From contig JAFCMP010000091.1 of assembly GCA_017506865.1 (NCBI GenBank), forward strand, positions 124,001 to 188,000: a stretch of 64,000 bases of DNA, read 5' to 3'. How positions within the stretch are numbered: the stretch's first letter is position 1; every line of letters begins with the position of its first letter. The notes below the pieces were generated by a model. That model was not told the origin of the DNA and did no database searches. It saw only the letters and a list, made by a program, of their open reading frames with translations. This document shows, in pieces, positions 33,014 through 43,325 of the stretch. Position numbers and translations under genes: made by a program. Source of the DNA: Tribonema minus. Lineage: Eukaryota; Sar; Xanthophyceae; Tribonematales; Tribonemataceae.

Positions 33014-34640
33014 CCTTTGTCACCTAGAGCTCTACGATCTTTTGATTCGTTTCCATGAACAATTTCACAAAACGCACACATTGGAAGCTCCGCCTACATA
33101 ATGCAACTCTTACTCTTTAGCTCAGGTGCCAGAAATGACTACTTGTTGAAGTACGCTGGTGAGTGAATGAACACAATTACAACGGCACAAGAACTTCAAT
33201 CACAAACATACCATTATATGTTCAGTGCAGTCAAATGCGCGTAGCAGTCTTCCATGCGCGTATGACAAATCTGAGCTGCTTGTCATCCAGCCAAGGCTCG
33301 ACAGGAAAAAAATCACGTTTTCGTAGTGCCAACAGCCAGCATAGATGTATGGCAGACAGTTTGAACGCAATACATTTCCACACCCCGTCAATACGAACCA
33401 GCAACGGCGGCCTGGCCGCATGCTACAATCAACCTTATGCTCATTCCGCAGCCAGGTCAGACATGCTGAGACAAGGCAATCGCGCTGATACTCAGGTTTC
33501 ACCAGATGCTCTTGCCGTTGCCGGGGCAAGCACAGTGCTCACAGAGCCGCCGCCCACACAAGCAATGCCAACCACGGCCACAAGCTGCACCGGCGCCGCC
33601 ACACGACATCGGTACGCTGCCGTGATGGCGCTGAACGGGTAATGTCCCGCCTGAGCCACTCGCACAACAGTACGTTTGTCGAGCCGATTTGCTTGCCTAC
33701 CACTTGGCGCATCACTAAAATGGCGCGTACGACCTTACATCTATCACGTGCGCATGCATACGCCCTACGCAGCTGCCCTCCGAGGATGAGCCAGCAGCCA
33801 CCACATTATAAGGCAAGGGGCCTTACCTGAAGTGTGATTTTGATCTTGTTGGAATTGCCAGCATGGCTTGCACTGGATGCCTAGCTGGACGCTTGGTATG
33901 TCACATAAGCTTTGCAGGTCTTGAAGCTGACACCTGCAGCAATGTAGCATCAGGCAAGATGCAGCAGCACCAACAGCAACGATGGAGAACAACAGAGAAG
34001 AGGAGATGCAAGGGCCGTGATATATGTTTATATCGCACGACAATCGCAGCGGTCGCCACTGCGCAGGGTGCACGCATGCGCACATGTGGAAGCTCTGTGA
34101 AATCACTGTGTCACGCCTCCGTCGCACGGACTGCGCATACAATGCTCAACCTGAGAGCCAACACCGAAAGCCCAATCTGCCACACACAGCTGAGCGCGTG
34201 AAAGTGAAGCCAATGACGCGAACTGCACACGGGTGATCGTTACACCTACTGCATCTTGACGACCAATACATGATCTAAGCACCACATTTAAGTCACCATA
34301 GACTGCGGGATACGGCATAGCGTGTGGTGCCTGCATAGACTTTACGCGACCCTGTTGCTGAAATTGATATTTCAGCTGAAAGAAACAATAAAATTCAGAG
34401 TAACTGTAACATTTCAAAACTGTACTTGATGGACTTCTGAAGCCTCTGTCAGTTACATGTCATTTCACGTAGCGTCAGAAGTTCCTGCTAGCAAACAAAA
34501 TGGCCATTTGTTGTCAACGCAGATTATCAACAACAGTAATGCATCATCCCATGAGCAATCACGCCACGCTGCTTTCACACCCAGGGCAAATGCGTGGGGA
34601 CAAGGCAGCTGTGCTGACTCCCAGGTGCACCGGATGGATC

Positions 34641-37600
34641 AGCCGTTCCCGTGGCATACACAAAGTTCACAGAGCGACCGCCTACACAATCAATTCCAAA
34701 TACGGCCACAAGCTATACTGACGGCGCACCACTAAATCGATATGCTGTTGTGGTGGCCCTTGACGGGTAAAGCCCCGCCTGGACCACTCAACAACAGTAC
34801 GTTGCCAGATTTGCTATGCTGCCATCCATCTGAGTAGGGAGCTATGATGGCGCGTGCAACCCACTTCACTATATGCTGTGCGCATGCATGCCACCTGCGA
34901 GCTGCCGCCCGAAGACGATCCAACAACCACTGCGTTACAAAGGCAGGAAGATGGCCTTACCTGAAGTGTCGTGCTGCTGTTGTAGTCGCAAGCATGGCTC
35001 GCACTGAATGTCTCGCTGGATGCTTGGTAGTGCGGTTGCGGCGCTCGTCAGACAACATGTAGTGCCCATGCCCCTCTGCTGCGCTGCACTGACACCATGA
35101 CATTGCTGAGCGTTGTTGCTCTGGAGGCACGCTGGGATTTGCTGGCACTTGGAATTTTCTACATGCCCTCGTGACCATCGCACATTGCAAAGCAGATCTT
35201 GTAGAACAACCTGTGGCAATGAAGAGGGCGGAACAAGGAGAGACACAGGCAACAACACCACGAGCAGCAGGGGGGAGGGGGAGGCAAAGACGCAGGCAAG
35301 GGCCGTGAGATCCAAACATCTCACGACACTCTTGCAGTAGTCGCTGCTGTGCAGGCGCATGCATACGCGCATGTGATACCTTTGTTCAAGCACGGCGCTC
35401 AAGTACCCGGTGAACGGACGTGCAAATCCCGTGTGCGTCACGAGAGTCCACACTCAGGTCTGGCCTAAAATCCTACAACGCTGCAAAGTGGACATGGGAA
35501 CACTCAGCCACGGCATCTATAGCAAGCCAATGAAGTACACAGTCAACTTAGATGATGCACTCAGCGCCCGAGGTATGTACTGTACCTCTAGTACAAAGAG
35601 GTGCGGGTGTTGCTGACTGAATCAGATACTGCGTTGAAGCCATATGTGTCTGTCGCATAATTGTGCAGCGCACATGCATCTGCCACTTAGACGTGCAGCG
35701 CACATATGTCTGCCGCACAGATGCGCAGCGCACAACCCCGCAACCTCGCATGGCAGCAGCAGCGTACTTGAGGTATTATTCAGTTACGGCAAACAAGCAG
35801 ACTTACCTCAAGTTCATGCCAAGACCAACTGAGTGATCTCGCAGCTACAGCAGATGCTCATACCATAACCGGGACTCAGCGCCGTGGTCACAAAGGTACC
35901 GCCTACCCAGGCAACACAAATTGCGGCCAAAAGCTGTCCAGACGTCGCACCACTTAAGCCGGTACGCTGGCGCGTCAGCGCATGATGGGTTAGCCCCAAC
36001 CTGGACCAGCCATACGCCATAATGTTGCCGACCCGCTTGCAACAGTCATCTAAACACTTCGCTTAAATGGCGTGCGCAATCTACATGGCTATATGCTGCG
36101 CGCATGGACACTCTCCACACAGCTGCTCTCTGTGACAGCACCGCAAACACTGTGTTACAAGGACCTGCAGGGACCTTGCCTGAAGTGGTGAGGCTGATGA
36201 GGCCAGCGTCAGGCTACGCTCATGGGAATGGCTCCTGCTGACATCATTTTTTGCCTTTATCAGCTGTCTCTTGCATTGCGCGCATTTTGAAGAGCTGGTA
36301 GGTGGTGCTGCACACTGATGGTACAGGCGACAGGGGAAGCGAGATGTTAATTTAAGTCACAGCAAGTGCAATGTGTCGGATGAAGGTGCTGGTGCTAGGC
36401 GAGGCCCTCGGGGTATGCAGGCAAGCATTTGAACTGAATCAGATGTGAATACAGCACATACAAGGTTTGTCTGTCCTTATCGACGCATCTCACCACACTG
36501 ACATCATGCAAAACGCGTCCGCTGCTGGTTGTGGACCTGCTGACGCCGCCTCCAGCACGAAAGGCCACAGCACCAACAGCACATTTGTGCATGTAATTCA
36601 CCCGATAGCAACGGCTTCATATAGCTGCACCACTGGCGCAGTACCCAAGGGAAGTACAGTGCACTCATGACGCAGACCGTGCCTGCATTGCGAGTGCTTT
36701 CTTCTCAATCCAGGGTCTCCCCAAACCATGAATGTACAATCCTGCCATGTCGTTCATTCAAACGACGGCGGAGTGTGCCAAACCATCCTTGGACGACTGT
36801 TTGCAGCCATGGTTAACGATTCTGCTGCCAGCACTTCCGCAATGCCAACAAAGCTAACAACAAACTTTGTGTACGGCATTATCTATACTTCAGTTGCGCG
36901 CTGTCGACGCACCACTGCATCGGCATGCTCTTGTGATGGAAACTGGCTGGTTGAGTTCTACCTGAACCATTCGGATGACAGAAAGTGTGCCAAACATTTA
37001 CGCGGCCAATCATTCGAGCGATGCTTTCACGGCACATGCCATCATGTGCACACACGCACGCCCTATGTGGCCATCGTTCACTTGTGAACAAAGCAGTCAC
37101 TTGGGGTTGCAGGAACCCGCGAGGCCTCACCTGAGTGTTGTTGCCATTATGGTTGACGGGTTTTGCACGGTGCCCATGACAGCGCAAATGGGGTACTGTC
37201 CACATGGGGTTTCTGATGTGTGTTTGATGCTGCAGCATGATCTTCAAATGAGTCTGCACCGTGCCTGGTGACCAGTACACTGTGAGTGACGACAAAGGAG
37301 AAGGTGTCAAGATGTAAGCACGATAATCACCGGGAAGGTGTGAAGACAATAGGTTGAGCCTGCGATACGCAGACATGATCTACTTTGTTATATACTTCGA
37401 AAGTATGCCTGCACAATACTGGAGGACCTCCTTCAATTTCAAAACTCTGCAAGACAACACAGATTAGTGCAGGAGCAATGCGAAGTACAGAGTTGCGCAG
37501 ATTGGCGAAGCATCTCAACCATGCCTGCTTCAGAGTGGCAGCAGATTCGCCAATTGACGCTCGACCCTCGTGCATGAGTTGCAAACACAGCGAAGGAACA

Positions 37601-39700
37601 CCCTAGCAGCAACCCTCTGCAACGGCATCTGCTGCTCTTTGTAGAATGCAGTAGCCCATAGATTGGCACTGAGCAAACGCTTCCAATGCCTCGCTACTGC
37701 GTTGTAATGATAGAACGCCATGCCAGTCCGCCATGCCATGGAATTGCCAAGAGAGCGCTCATCATCGCAAAGATTGTGCGAAGGCAACTCCATCTCCATC
37801 ATTGAGATCGTACGTGCCTGGCGATGCCATCATAGCCAGGCATCCTTCGTGTTACACCGCTGGCAGCTACCCCTGCTGCTGCTCGTGCTCCTGGCTTTTC
37901 CTTCTGATCTCGGTTCAACTCCTAAAACTTCAAGCATGAAGTTGTTACTTGAACTTCTGTCGTTGAGCGGGGGGAAGTTGACGCACACGCCTGTTTTTCA
38001 AGGGGAAGAAACTAGTTATACATATGCATCATTGTCATTGCTTTTGTCTGGTTCAAAAAGTTCAACTAGACGTCCCAGAGGCATGCAAACGCAGACCGTT
38101 TGACGACTGCAAGTACTGCTGGGTGCTGTGCTGTTGCAATGGTTGACACTCATGCACCAAGGAAAACCAGAGACTGCGTCACACTGAACAAGCTTTGCTT
38201 TGCAAAGAATTAAAGTGCAGCCTGCACCCACAAACTTCCGAGGTCCATCATGATTGATGTGACCATGAGTAAAACCCATTCAATGAGGGCTTCACATGCT
38301 GCGTAGCATTATCCCAACTGCTGGGTCAGCACCAACAGCAATATAGACAGAGCGCAAGGATCCCATGCGTGCACTGATATCAGCATCGTGATCGGCATGT
38401 GCCGCATGACCAGTACAGGCACAGGAGTATGAAACGCGCAAACACCATAAACGAGATGACTTGGCAGTGCTCATTTAAAGATGACCAGCAAGTGTGCCTC
38501 CTGGGTGCTGCACCAATGTTGTTGTCGAGACGTGTCTCTGGGGCGGCTTGAGCTACATCCCAAGGGGATCTGGCCGGAAAGGAACAGCATCCAGCTTCCA
38601 TTCTCGTCATGTGCCCGTTTGCAGATGGCACGTAACCCATGCAAGTCTCGAAGAAGCCAACATCTGCAGTGACGCAGCATCAAGAGAAATCCAGCAGCAC
38701 AAACGGCAACAAGGAAGAACAGCAGAGAAGAAATGCAAGGGCCGTGAGATATGTATATATCTCACGACAATCGCAGCGGTCGCCACTGCGCAGGGAGCAC
38801 GCATGCGCACATGTGGAAGCTCTGTGAAATCACTGTGTCACGCCTCCGGCGCACGGACTGCGCATGCAACGCTGAACCTAAGAGCCAACACCGAAAGCCC
38901 GATCTGCCACACGCACCTGAGTGCGTGAAAGTTAAGCCAACAACGTGAACTGCACGCAGGTGATCGTTACACCTACTACCACCTTTACAAATCAACACTT
39001 AACTCAAGGCACCCATGCACGTGATCATGAACTGCGGAACACAGCGTAGCAGGAACATGTGATGCCAGCATAGACTATACGCGACCCTGTTGCTGACATT
39101 GATACTTCAGCTGATACAAACAATGAAAATTCAAAGAAGTTGTAAAATTCCAAGAAAGTATTTGAAGGACTTTACAAGCTTAAAAGTTCCTGCTAGCAAA
39201 CAAACTGGCCATTTCTTGTCAACGCATATTGTTAACAACAGTAACGCCTCAACCCATGAGCAATCACGTCGCGCTACTTTCACACCCAGGACAGATGCGA
39301 GGGGACAGGCCAGCTGTGCTGACTCCCAGGTGCAGCGGATGGATCAGCCGTTGCCGTGGCATGCACAATGTTCAGAGAGCGACCGCCTACACAAGCAATA
39401 ACACCTACGGCCATAAGCTATGCTGAATGACGCACCACTGAGTTGGTATGCTGTTGTGGTAGCACTTGTCGGGTAGAGCCCCTCCTGGACCACTCAACAA
39501 CAGTACATTTGCCAATCCAGCTTGCAGCCAAACATCTTAGCATGGAGCTATCATGGCGCGTGTAATCTACTTTACTATATGCTGTGCACATGCATGCCAC
39601 CTGCGAGCTGCCGTCCAAGACGAGCCGGCAACCACAGCGTTACAAAACCAAGAAGGCCCCTTGCCTGAGGTGCCGTTGCTGCTGTCGAAGTGACTGTTGC
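34641..39700. repeat. 8.2-kb tandem duplication, copy 2 (partial)
   Basis: Matches the first 5 kb of copy 1, including the two-part pattern type A palindrome, long segment, type B palindrome. It stops near 39.7 kb, where module similarity ends. Confidence 0.75.
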
Positions 39701-40320
39701 TGTTGTGAGATTGCTGGTGCCAATGGCAGCCTTTGAAGGGGACTTGAATTATCAATTCCTTGAGACACTGTCGCTGGGTGCGCCTGCAGCAGCATGTGAA
39801 CAATAGCATTATCATTTCAACACTTCATGACTGCACAACAGGCAACCTGTTGTGTTGGTCGCAGTGAGATATGGCCGACAAGAATGCATCGCTTCTCACC
39901 TACGCAACTTACTATAACGAAAGTGCAGAGTTGACCATCACGTAAACTCTCGCAGCGATGCCTCGAGTCGTCGAAACACCTCAGAAAATAAAATAACCGA
40001 TCCAACGCAATTGCGACATAAGCGGATGCGGGTGCCCTGATGCGTAAATACTGTACAGGCGATATAAACTACGTGCTAGCACATACAGACTACGTACTAG
40101 CACCTCACCTCCGCGGAAACGACCTCCGACGTGCTCTTGTGCACTCCATCTTGTGTCCATATCAAGAAGAGTCATTGACAAGCCCCGTTGCCACGCCGGT
40201 GCCGCATGCTGTGGCTATAGACACACGCGCTTTGCATCGTGACTCTCGTTTGCTTCACATCGGCCAGGAACGCAAGGCTTCTAGTCTGCAAGTGTGTATT
40301 CATACATACTGTAGGGGTAT
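39700..40320. other. spacer before the second retroelement fragment
   Basis: No gene recognised. GACTACGTACTAGCAC-like words occur twice in tandem at about 40067-40107. It may include leader sequence of the following element. Confidence 0.4.
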
Positions 40321-43300
40321 ATGAATCATCGACTCGCGATTCCGGTAGTGTGTGTTTGTGTTTTCTGCAGCCTAACGGGCGGCAGCCTCAACGGCGGCAC
40401 TATCGGCAGCGGGAGTGCGGAGTATCGCGGCGCAGCGGGCGCCGCGGCGGGGAACGGCGACTCGCTAAGCGCAGAGTACCATTACGGGGCAAGCATGGGC
40501 GGGCGGAACGGCGCTGCTGGGGCAGTACTGCACGTGCCGCCGCCCGTCACTGATACGGCAGCGGTTGCGGGGGCGGAGCACCACTACGGGGCAAGCATGG
40601 GCGGGCGGAACGGCGCTTCCGGGGCAGTGCCGTTGCCCGTCACTGATAGAACAGCGGTTGTGGGGGCGGAGCTCAATCCCAGGGGCGCGGGCGCTGCTGG
40701 ACTGAGTGACGCCGCCGCTGGGGTGGAGCGCGGCGGCGCGTGCGACGCGCGCACGGGTGCGCGCGGCGCTGCTGCTGCCGCTGCTGCCGCAGCGGAGCGG
40801 CGCGGCGGCGACACGAGTGCTGCCGCAGCTGCTAAGGCGGAAGGGCGCGGCGGCGGCGCGAGCGCTGCCGCTGGGCTGAGCGGCGGCGGCGCGCGCGACG
40901 CGCGCACGGGCGCGCGGCGCCGCTGCCACCGCCGCTGCGGCAGAAGGGCGCGGCGGCGGCGCAAGCGCTGCCGCTGGGCTGAGCGGTGGCGGCACGCGCG
41001 ACGCGCGCACGGGTGCGCACAGCGCCGCTGCTGCCGCGAGAGGTGCGCGCGGCGTGGAGAACGCAACTTCTTCTCCGCCGCCGCAGGGGGGTTTGCGGGG
41101 GCGCAGGGCGCGGAGGAGATGGCTCCTTCTCTGCCACGTCAGCCACGCACACCAGAACCATCGGGCTTGAGCGCTGGCGGCGCTGCCGCGGCCAAGGTGG
41201 CTGCGGCGGGGGCCGCGGCCGCGCACCGGCGCGCCGCTGATCTGTCAACAGGCGCCGACGCGGCGCTGAGCGCTGACTGGCGCACGCTCGGCGCTATGAC
41301 GGCGGCGGACTGGCGCGCAGCCCAAGATGCAGATCCCTTCTGCAGTGCCATGATCTCCAACTGCGGCGACCCTGCTGCCTTCCCCAGCGACAAGGAGCTG
41401 CTGGCTCTTGTCAGGAAACATAGGGAAGCGTGCAGCTTGGAGTGGGCTGCGGGGGTGAAGCTGTTGTGCCGGCGCGATTGCGGATTTGACGGCGAGCTCG
41501 GCAACGATGTGCTTGTCATACCGCTCGTGCTGCGCGACAAGGTGCTACACTCAGTCTGCTTACACGGAGAGGTGTGGGCGGGGCATCAGGGGGTAAGGAG
41601 GACCATGGAGCTTGTGCAGCGCTATGGGTGGTGGCCGGCATGGAGCGTCTCAGTCACTCACTGGGTGGAGCACTGCTGGCCGTGCCAGGCGCGCAAGGGC
41701 AGCGGCCAGCGCGCGCGCATGCCCACCATCTACAGGGAGCTACCACCGCACCCATTTCACAGCTATACACCACGGCGTACCACCCGCAGGCGAACGGCCA
41801 GGCGGAGCGCTTCATGAAGTCGCTCGCGCAGATGCTGGCGATGGCGGTGAGCAGCGCTCAGAGCGACTGGAATCGGTGGATCAACCACGTCGCCTTCGCG
41901 CACAACTCACACACGAACCGCGAGCGCAGCTGCTCACCGTTCTTGCTGGTGATGGGGAGGGAGCTGCGGGTAGCGCTCCAAACCATTCTGGGGCAGGTTG
42001 CAGAGCGGAGCGAGCGGCGCGCCAGCGACAGCACCTGCGCAATTCTTGCGGAGATGCGGGAGCGCAGACATCTGCCATGGCGATGCTGCGCAGGCGCGCG
42101 AAGCTCAAGCGCGAGCGCATCATGTGCGGCAACGCGGCGCTTGCGCGCGCTTTCAACTTGCGCAGCGAGCCGGAGCGGGGCGATCTTGTGTGGGTGCACT
42201 CAAAGCCCATCACGCACACAGCAACTTCCAGCACAGAGCACGGCGCCACGTCACGGTCGCGCGCAGTGCTCAGCAGGACAATGCTAGATCAGTGGGTGGG
42301 GCCTTGCAAGGTCATAGCGGTGGGGCCGGTGTATCACGGGGATATGCTGGTGCAATCAAACGTGGTGCTGCTGGAAATGGACGGCGGTCCTACTCGGGTC
42401 ACGATGTGGCGCGTCAAGCTGTGTCGTGACCCTAGCTGAGTGAGCGGCAAGCACGTGGGGCTGCCCGAGGGCTACGCGCGCTACTTGCTCAGCAGGAATC
42501 CGCTCGCGGCGCCAGCGCCGCGATCGGTCACGGAGGACGACGTTATGTGGGCGTCGGATCAGCACAGAGTGGAAGCGGTCGTGGGGCACAGGGTTGTGCG
42601 CGATCGCAGGGGGAGGCCGGGGGAGTTACAGTATCTGGTGCGCTGGGAGGCGCGCACGTGGCGGAGGCGGCCAGTCTCCTTGACGCGTGCGAGCACGCAA
42701 CGACGGAGTACTGGAACACCGCGAACGCTGCGGGCGTGGCACTTGCCGACGGCGGCACATCAGTTGTGCAGGGGCGCTGACGGCAGGCGCGGCAGCGCGC
42801 CAATGGCGGGGGGGCTACGGTTAGGCTTGCGGGGGGCAAATACAAGTTGCCACAGGGGGTTCGGCGGTTTAGGGGGGTACCCACTGCAGAGTTGCTTGCT
42901 GGCCCAGAAATAATGGGGGCTAGGGTATTAATGCGGTGGCACTTCCCGGAGCTACCAGAGGAGGAGCGGCTGCAGTGGTGCGAGGGAGTCATGCGCCGGG
43001 GCGTACCTACTCTACGCAAGAGCAGCGGCGTTCAGTCAAGGCGTGCACGGGGTAGCACGCTGAACATTTACTGGTTCGGCGACCCGCGCGCGCGCGAAAC
43101 GCCGTTGTTGCTAGACAATTACTTGGACAGCAATGACTTCGCCGCACCCAAAGGACTGGTGGTTTCTCTTCGGGGACGAGAAACAGTTGAGGGTTTGGGA
43201 CAAGGTGGTCACTGGGGGGGGGGTAGTAAGAGCCTCTATAGTGTTTTCCCTCAAACACTCTCAACGCATGATTTGGGGCAAGGTCGTCACAGAGGGGGGG

Positions 43301-43325
43301 GTAGTGCGCGCGGCATATACATGAC
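40321..43325 (+). mobile_element. Ty3/gypsy fragment: integrase and chromodomain-like parts (broken)
   Basis: Plus-strand remains of a second LTR element. 40321-41270 encodes Ala/Gly/Arg-rich low complexity, with two near-identical Tyr-Gly-Ala-Ser-Met-Gly-Gly blocks. 41270-41730 encodes an integrase zinc-binding region (GHQGVRRTMELVQRYGWWPA, then CWPCQARKG). 41770-42000 encodes the end of an integrase core (AYHPQANGQAER). 42260-42440 has the GP-x-KV-like C-terminal domain (WVGPCKVIAVGPVYHGDM), and 42590-42660 a chromodomain-like QYLVRWE. Two G-runs (about 43207-43214, 43294-43302) look like polypurine tracts. The copy is broken, with at least two or three breaks, and older-looking than the element at 0.8-9.3 kb. 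Whether both belong to one family cannot be told. Confidence 0.75.

Larger units (their letters stand above)
31986..33055 (+). other. foreign insert with serial RNA-like hairpins
   Basis: Interrupts a type B block (compare the uninterrupted sequence at 25835-25880). Complementary stems: 32268-32277 with 32334-32343 (10 pairs, one G-U), enclosing 32284-32287/32301-32304 and 32310-32315/32322-32327; 32394-32401 with 32407-32414 (8 pairs); 32419-32425 with 32431-32437 (7 pairs); 32441-32449 with 32465-32473 (9 pairs). So many perfect stems in 210 bases suggest a structured RNA or the hairpin-rich spacer DNA typical of green-algal organelle genomes. No group I or II intron core was confirmed. Confidence 0.6.
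26400..34640. repeat. 8.2-kb tandem duplication, copy 1
   Basis: Landmarks here recur about 8.0-8.3 kb to the right: module cores 26691/34960, 28010/36179 and 31614/39664; the 28750-29700 segment matches 36920-37860. Identity by eye is about 85 percent. The edges are approximate. This copy carries the 31.99-33.06 kb insert. Confidence 0.75.
23876..38765. repeat. palindrome GTGAGATAT/ATATCTCAC at eight sites
   Basis: Sites: 23876-23896, 25687-25708, 27043-27062, 30677-30698, 31834-31855, 34017-34038, 35305-35324 and 38744-38765. Stems are 7-9 base pairs with loops of 2-7 bases; one site (34017) has mismatches. Each is preceded by GCAAGGGCC-like sequence and followed, 20-35 bases on, by an alternating GCGCATGCAT-type stretch. 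Two block types follow: type A (23876, 27043, 35305) has GTGGTACCTCTGCT-like sequence, type B (the others) has CATGTGGAAGCTCTGTGA. Confidence 0.88.
23030..39700. repeat. array of nine diverged modules (about 1.1 kb or longer)
   Basis: Each module has a core running from ATGGCGCG-like sequence through GCGCATGCAT, an AAGG-GGCCTTACCTGAAG-like word and on. The last word sits near 23678, 24718, 26691, 28010, 31614, 33825, 34960, 36179 and 39664. Before the core lies a second conserved block (GCTCACAGAGCC-type, then CACGGCCACAAGC), as at 26410, 33540 and 34660. After most cores comes a palindrome-bearing block (listed separately). Modules differ in length because some carry an extra 1.8-kb segment (28.0-29.8 and 36.2-38.0 kb) and some carry inserts. 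By eye the modules are 75-90 percent alike, so this is an old, still recognisable tandem array. No intact protein was recognised in it. Confidence 0.8.

Noticed and set aside
17368-39700. CRISPR array
   Set aside because: Repeats are long and diverged, spacers are themselves repeats, and the genome is eukaryotic.
40584-41248. Long minus-strand Arg/Ala frames
   Set aside because: GC-triplet shadows of the plus-strand low-complexity part of the retroelement fragment.
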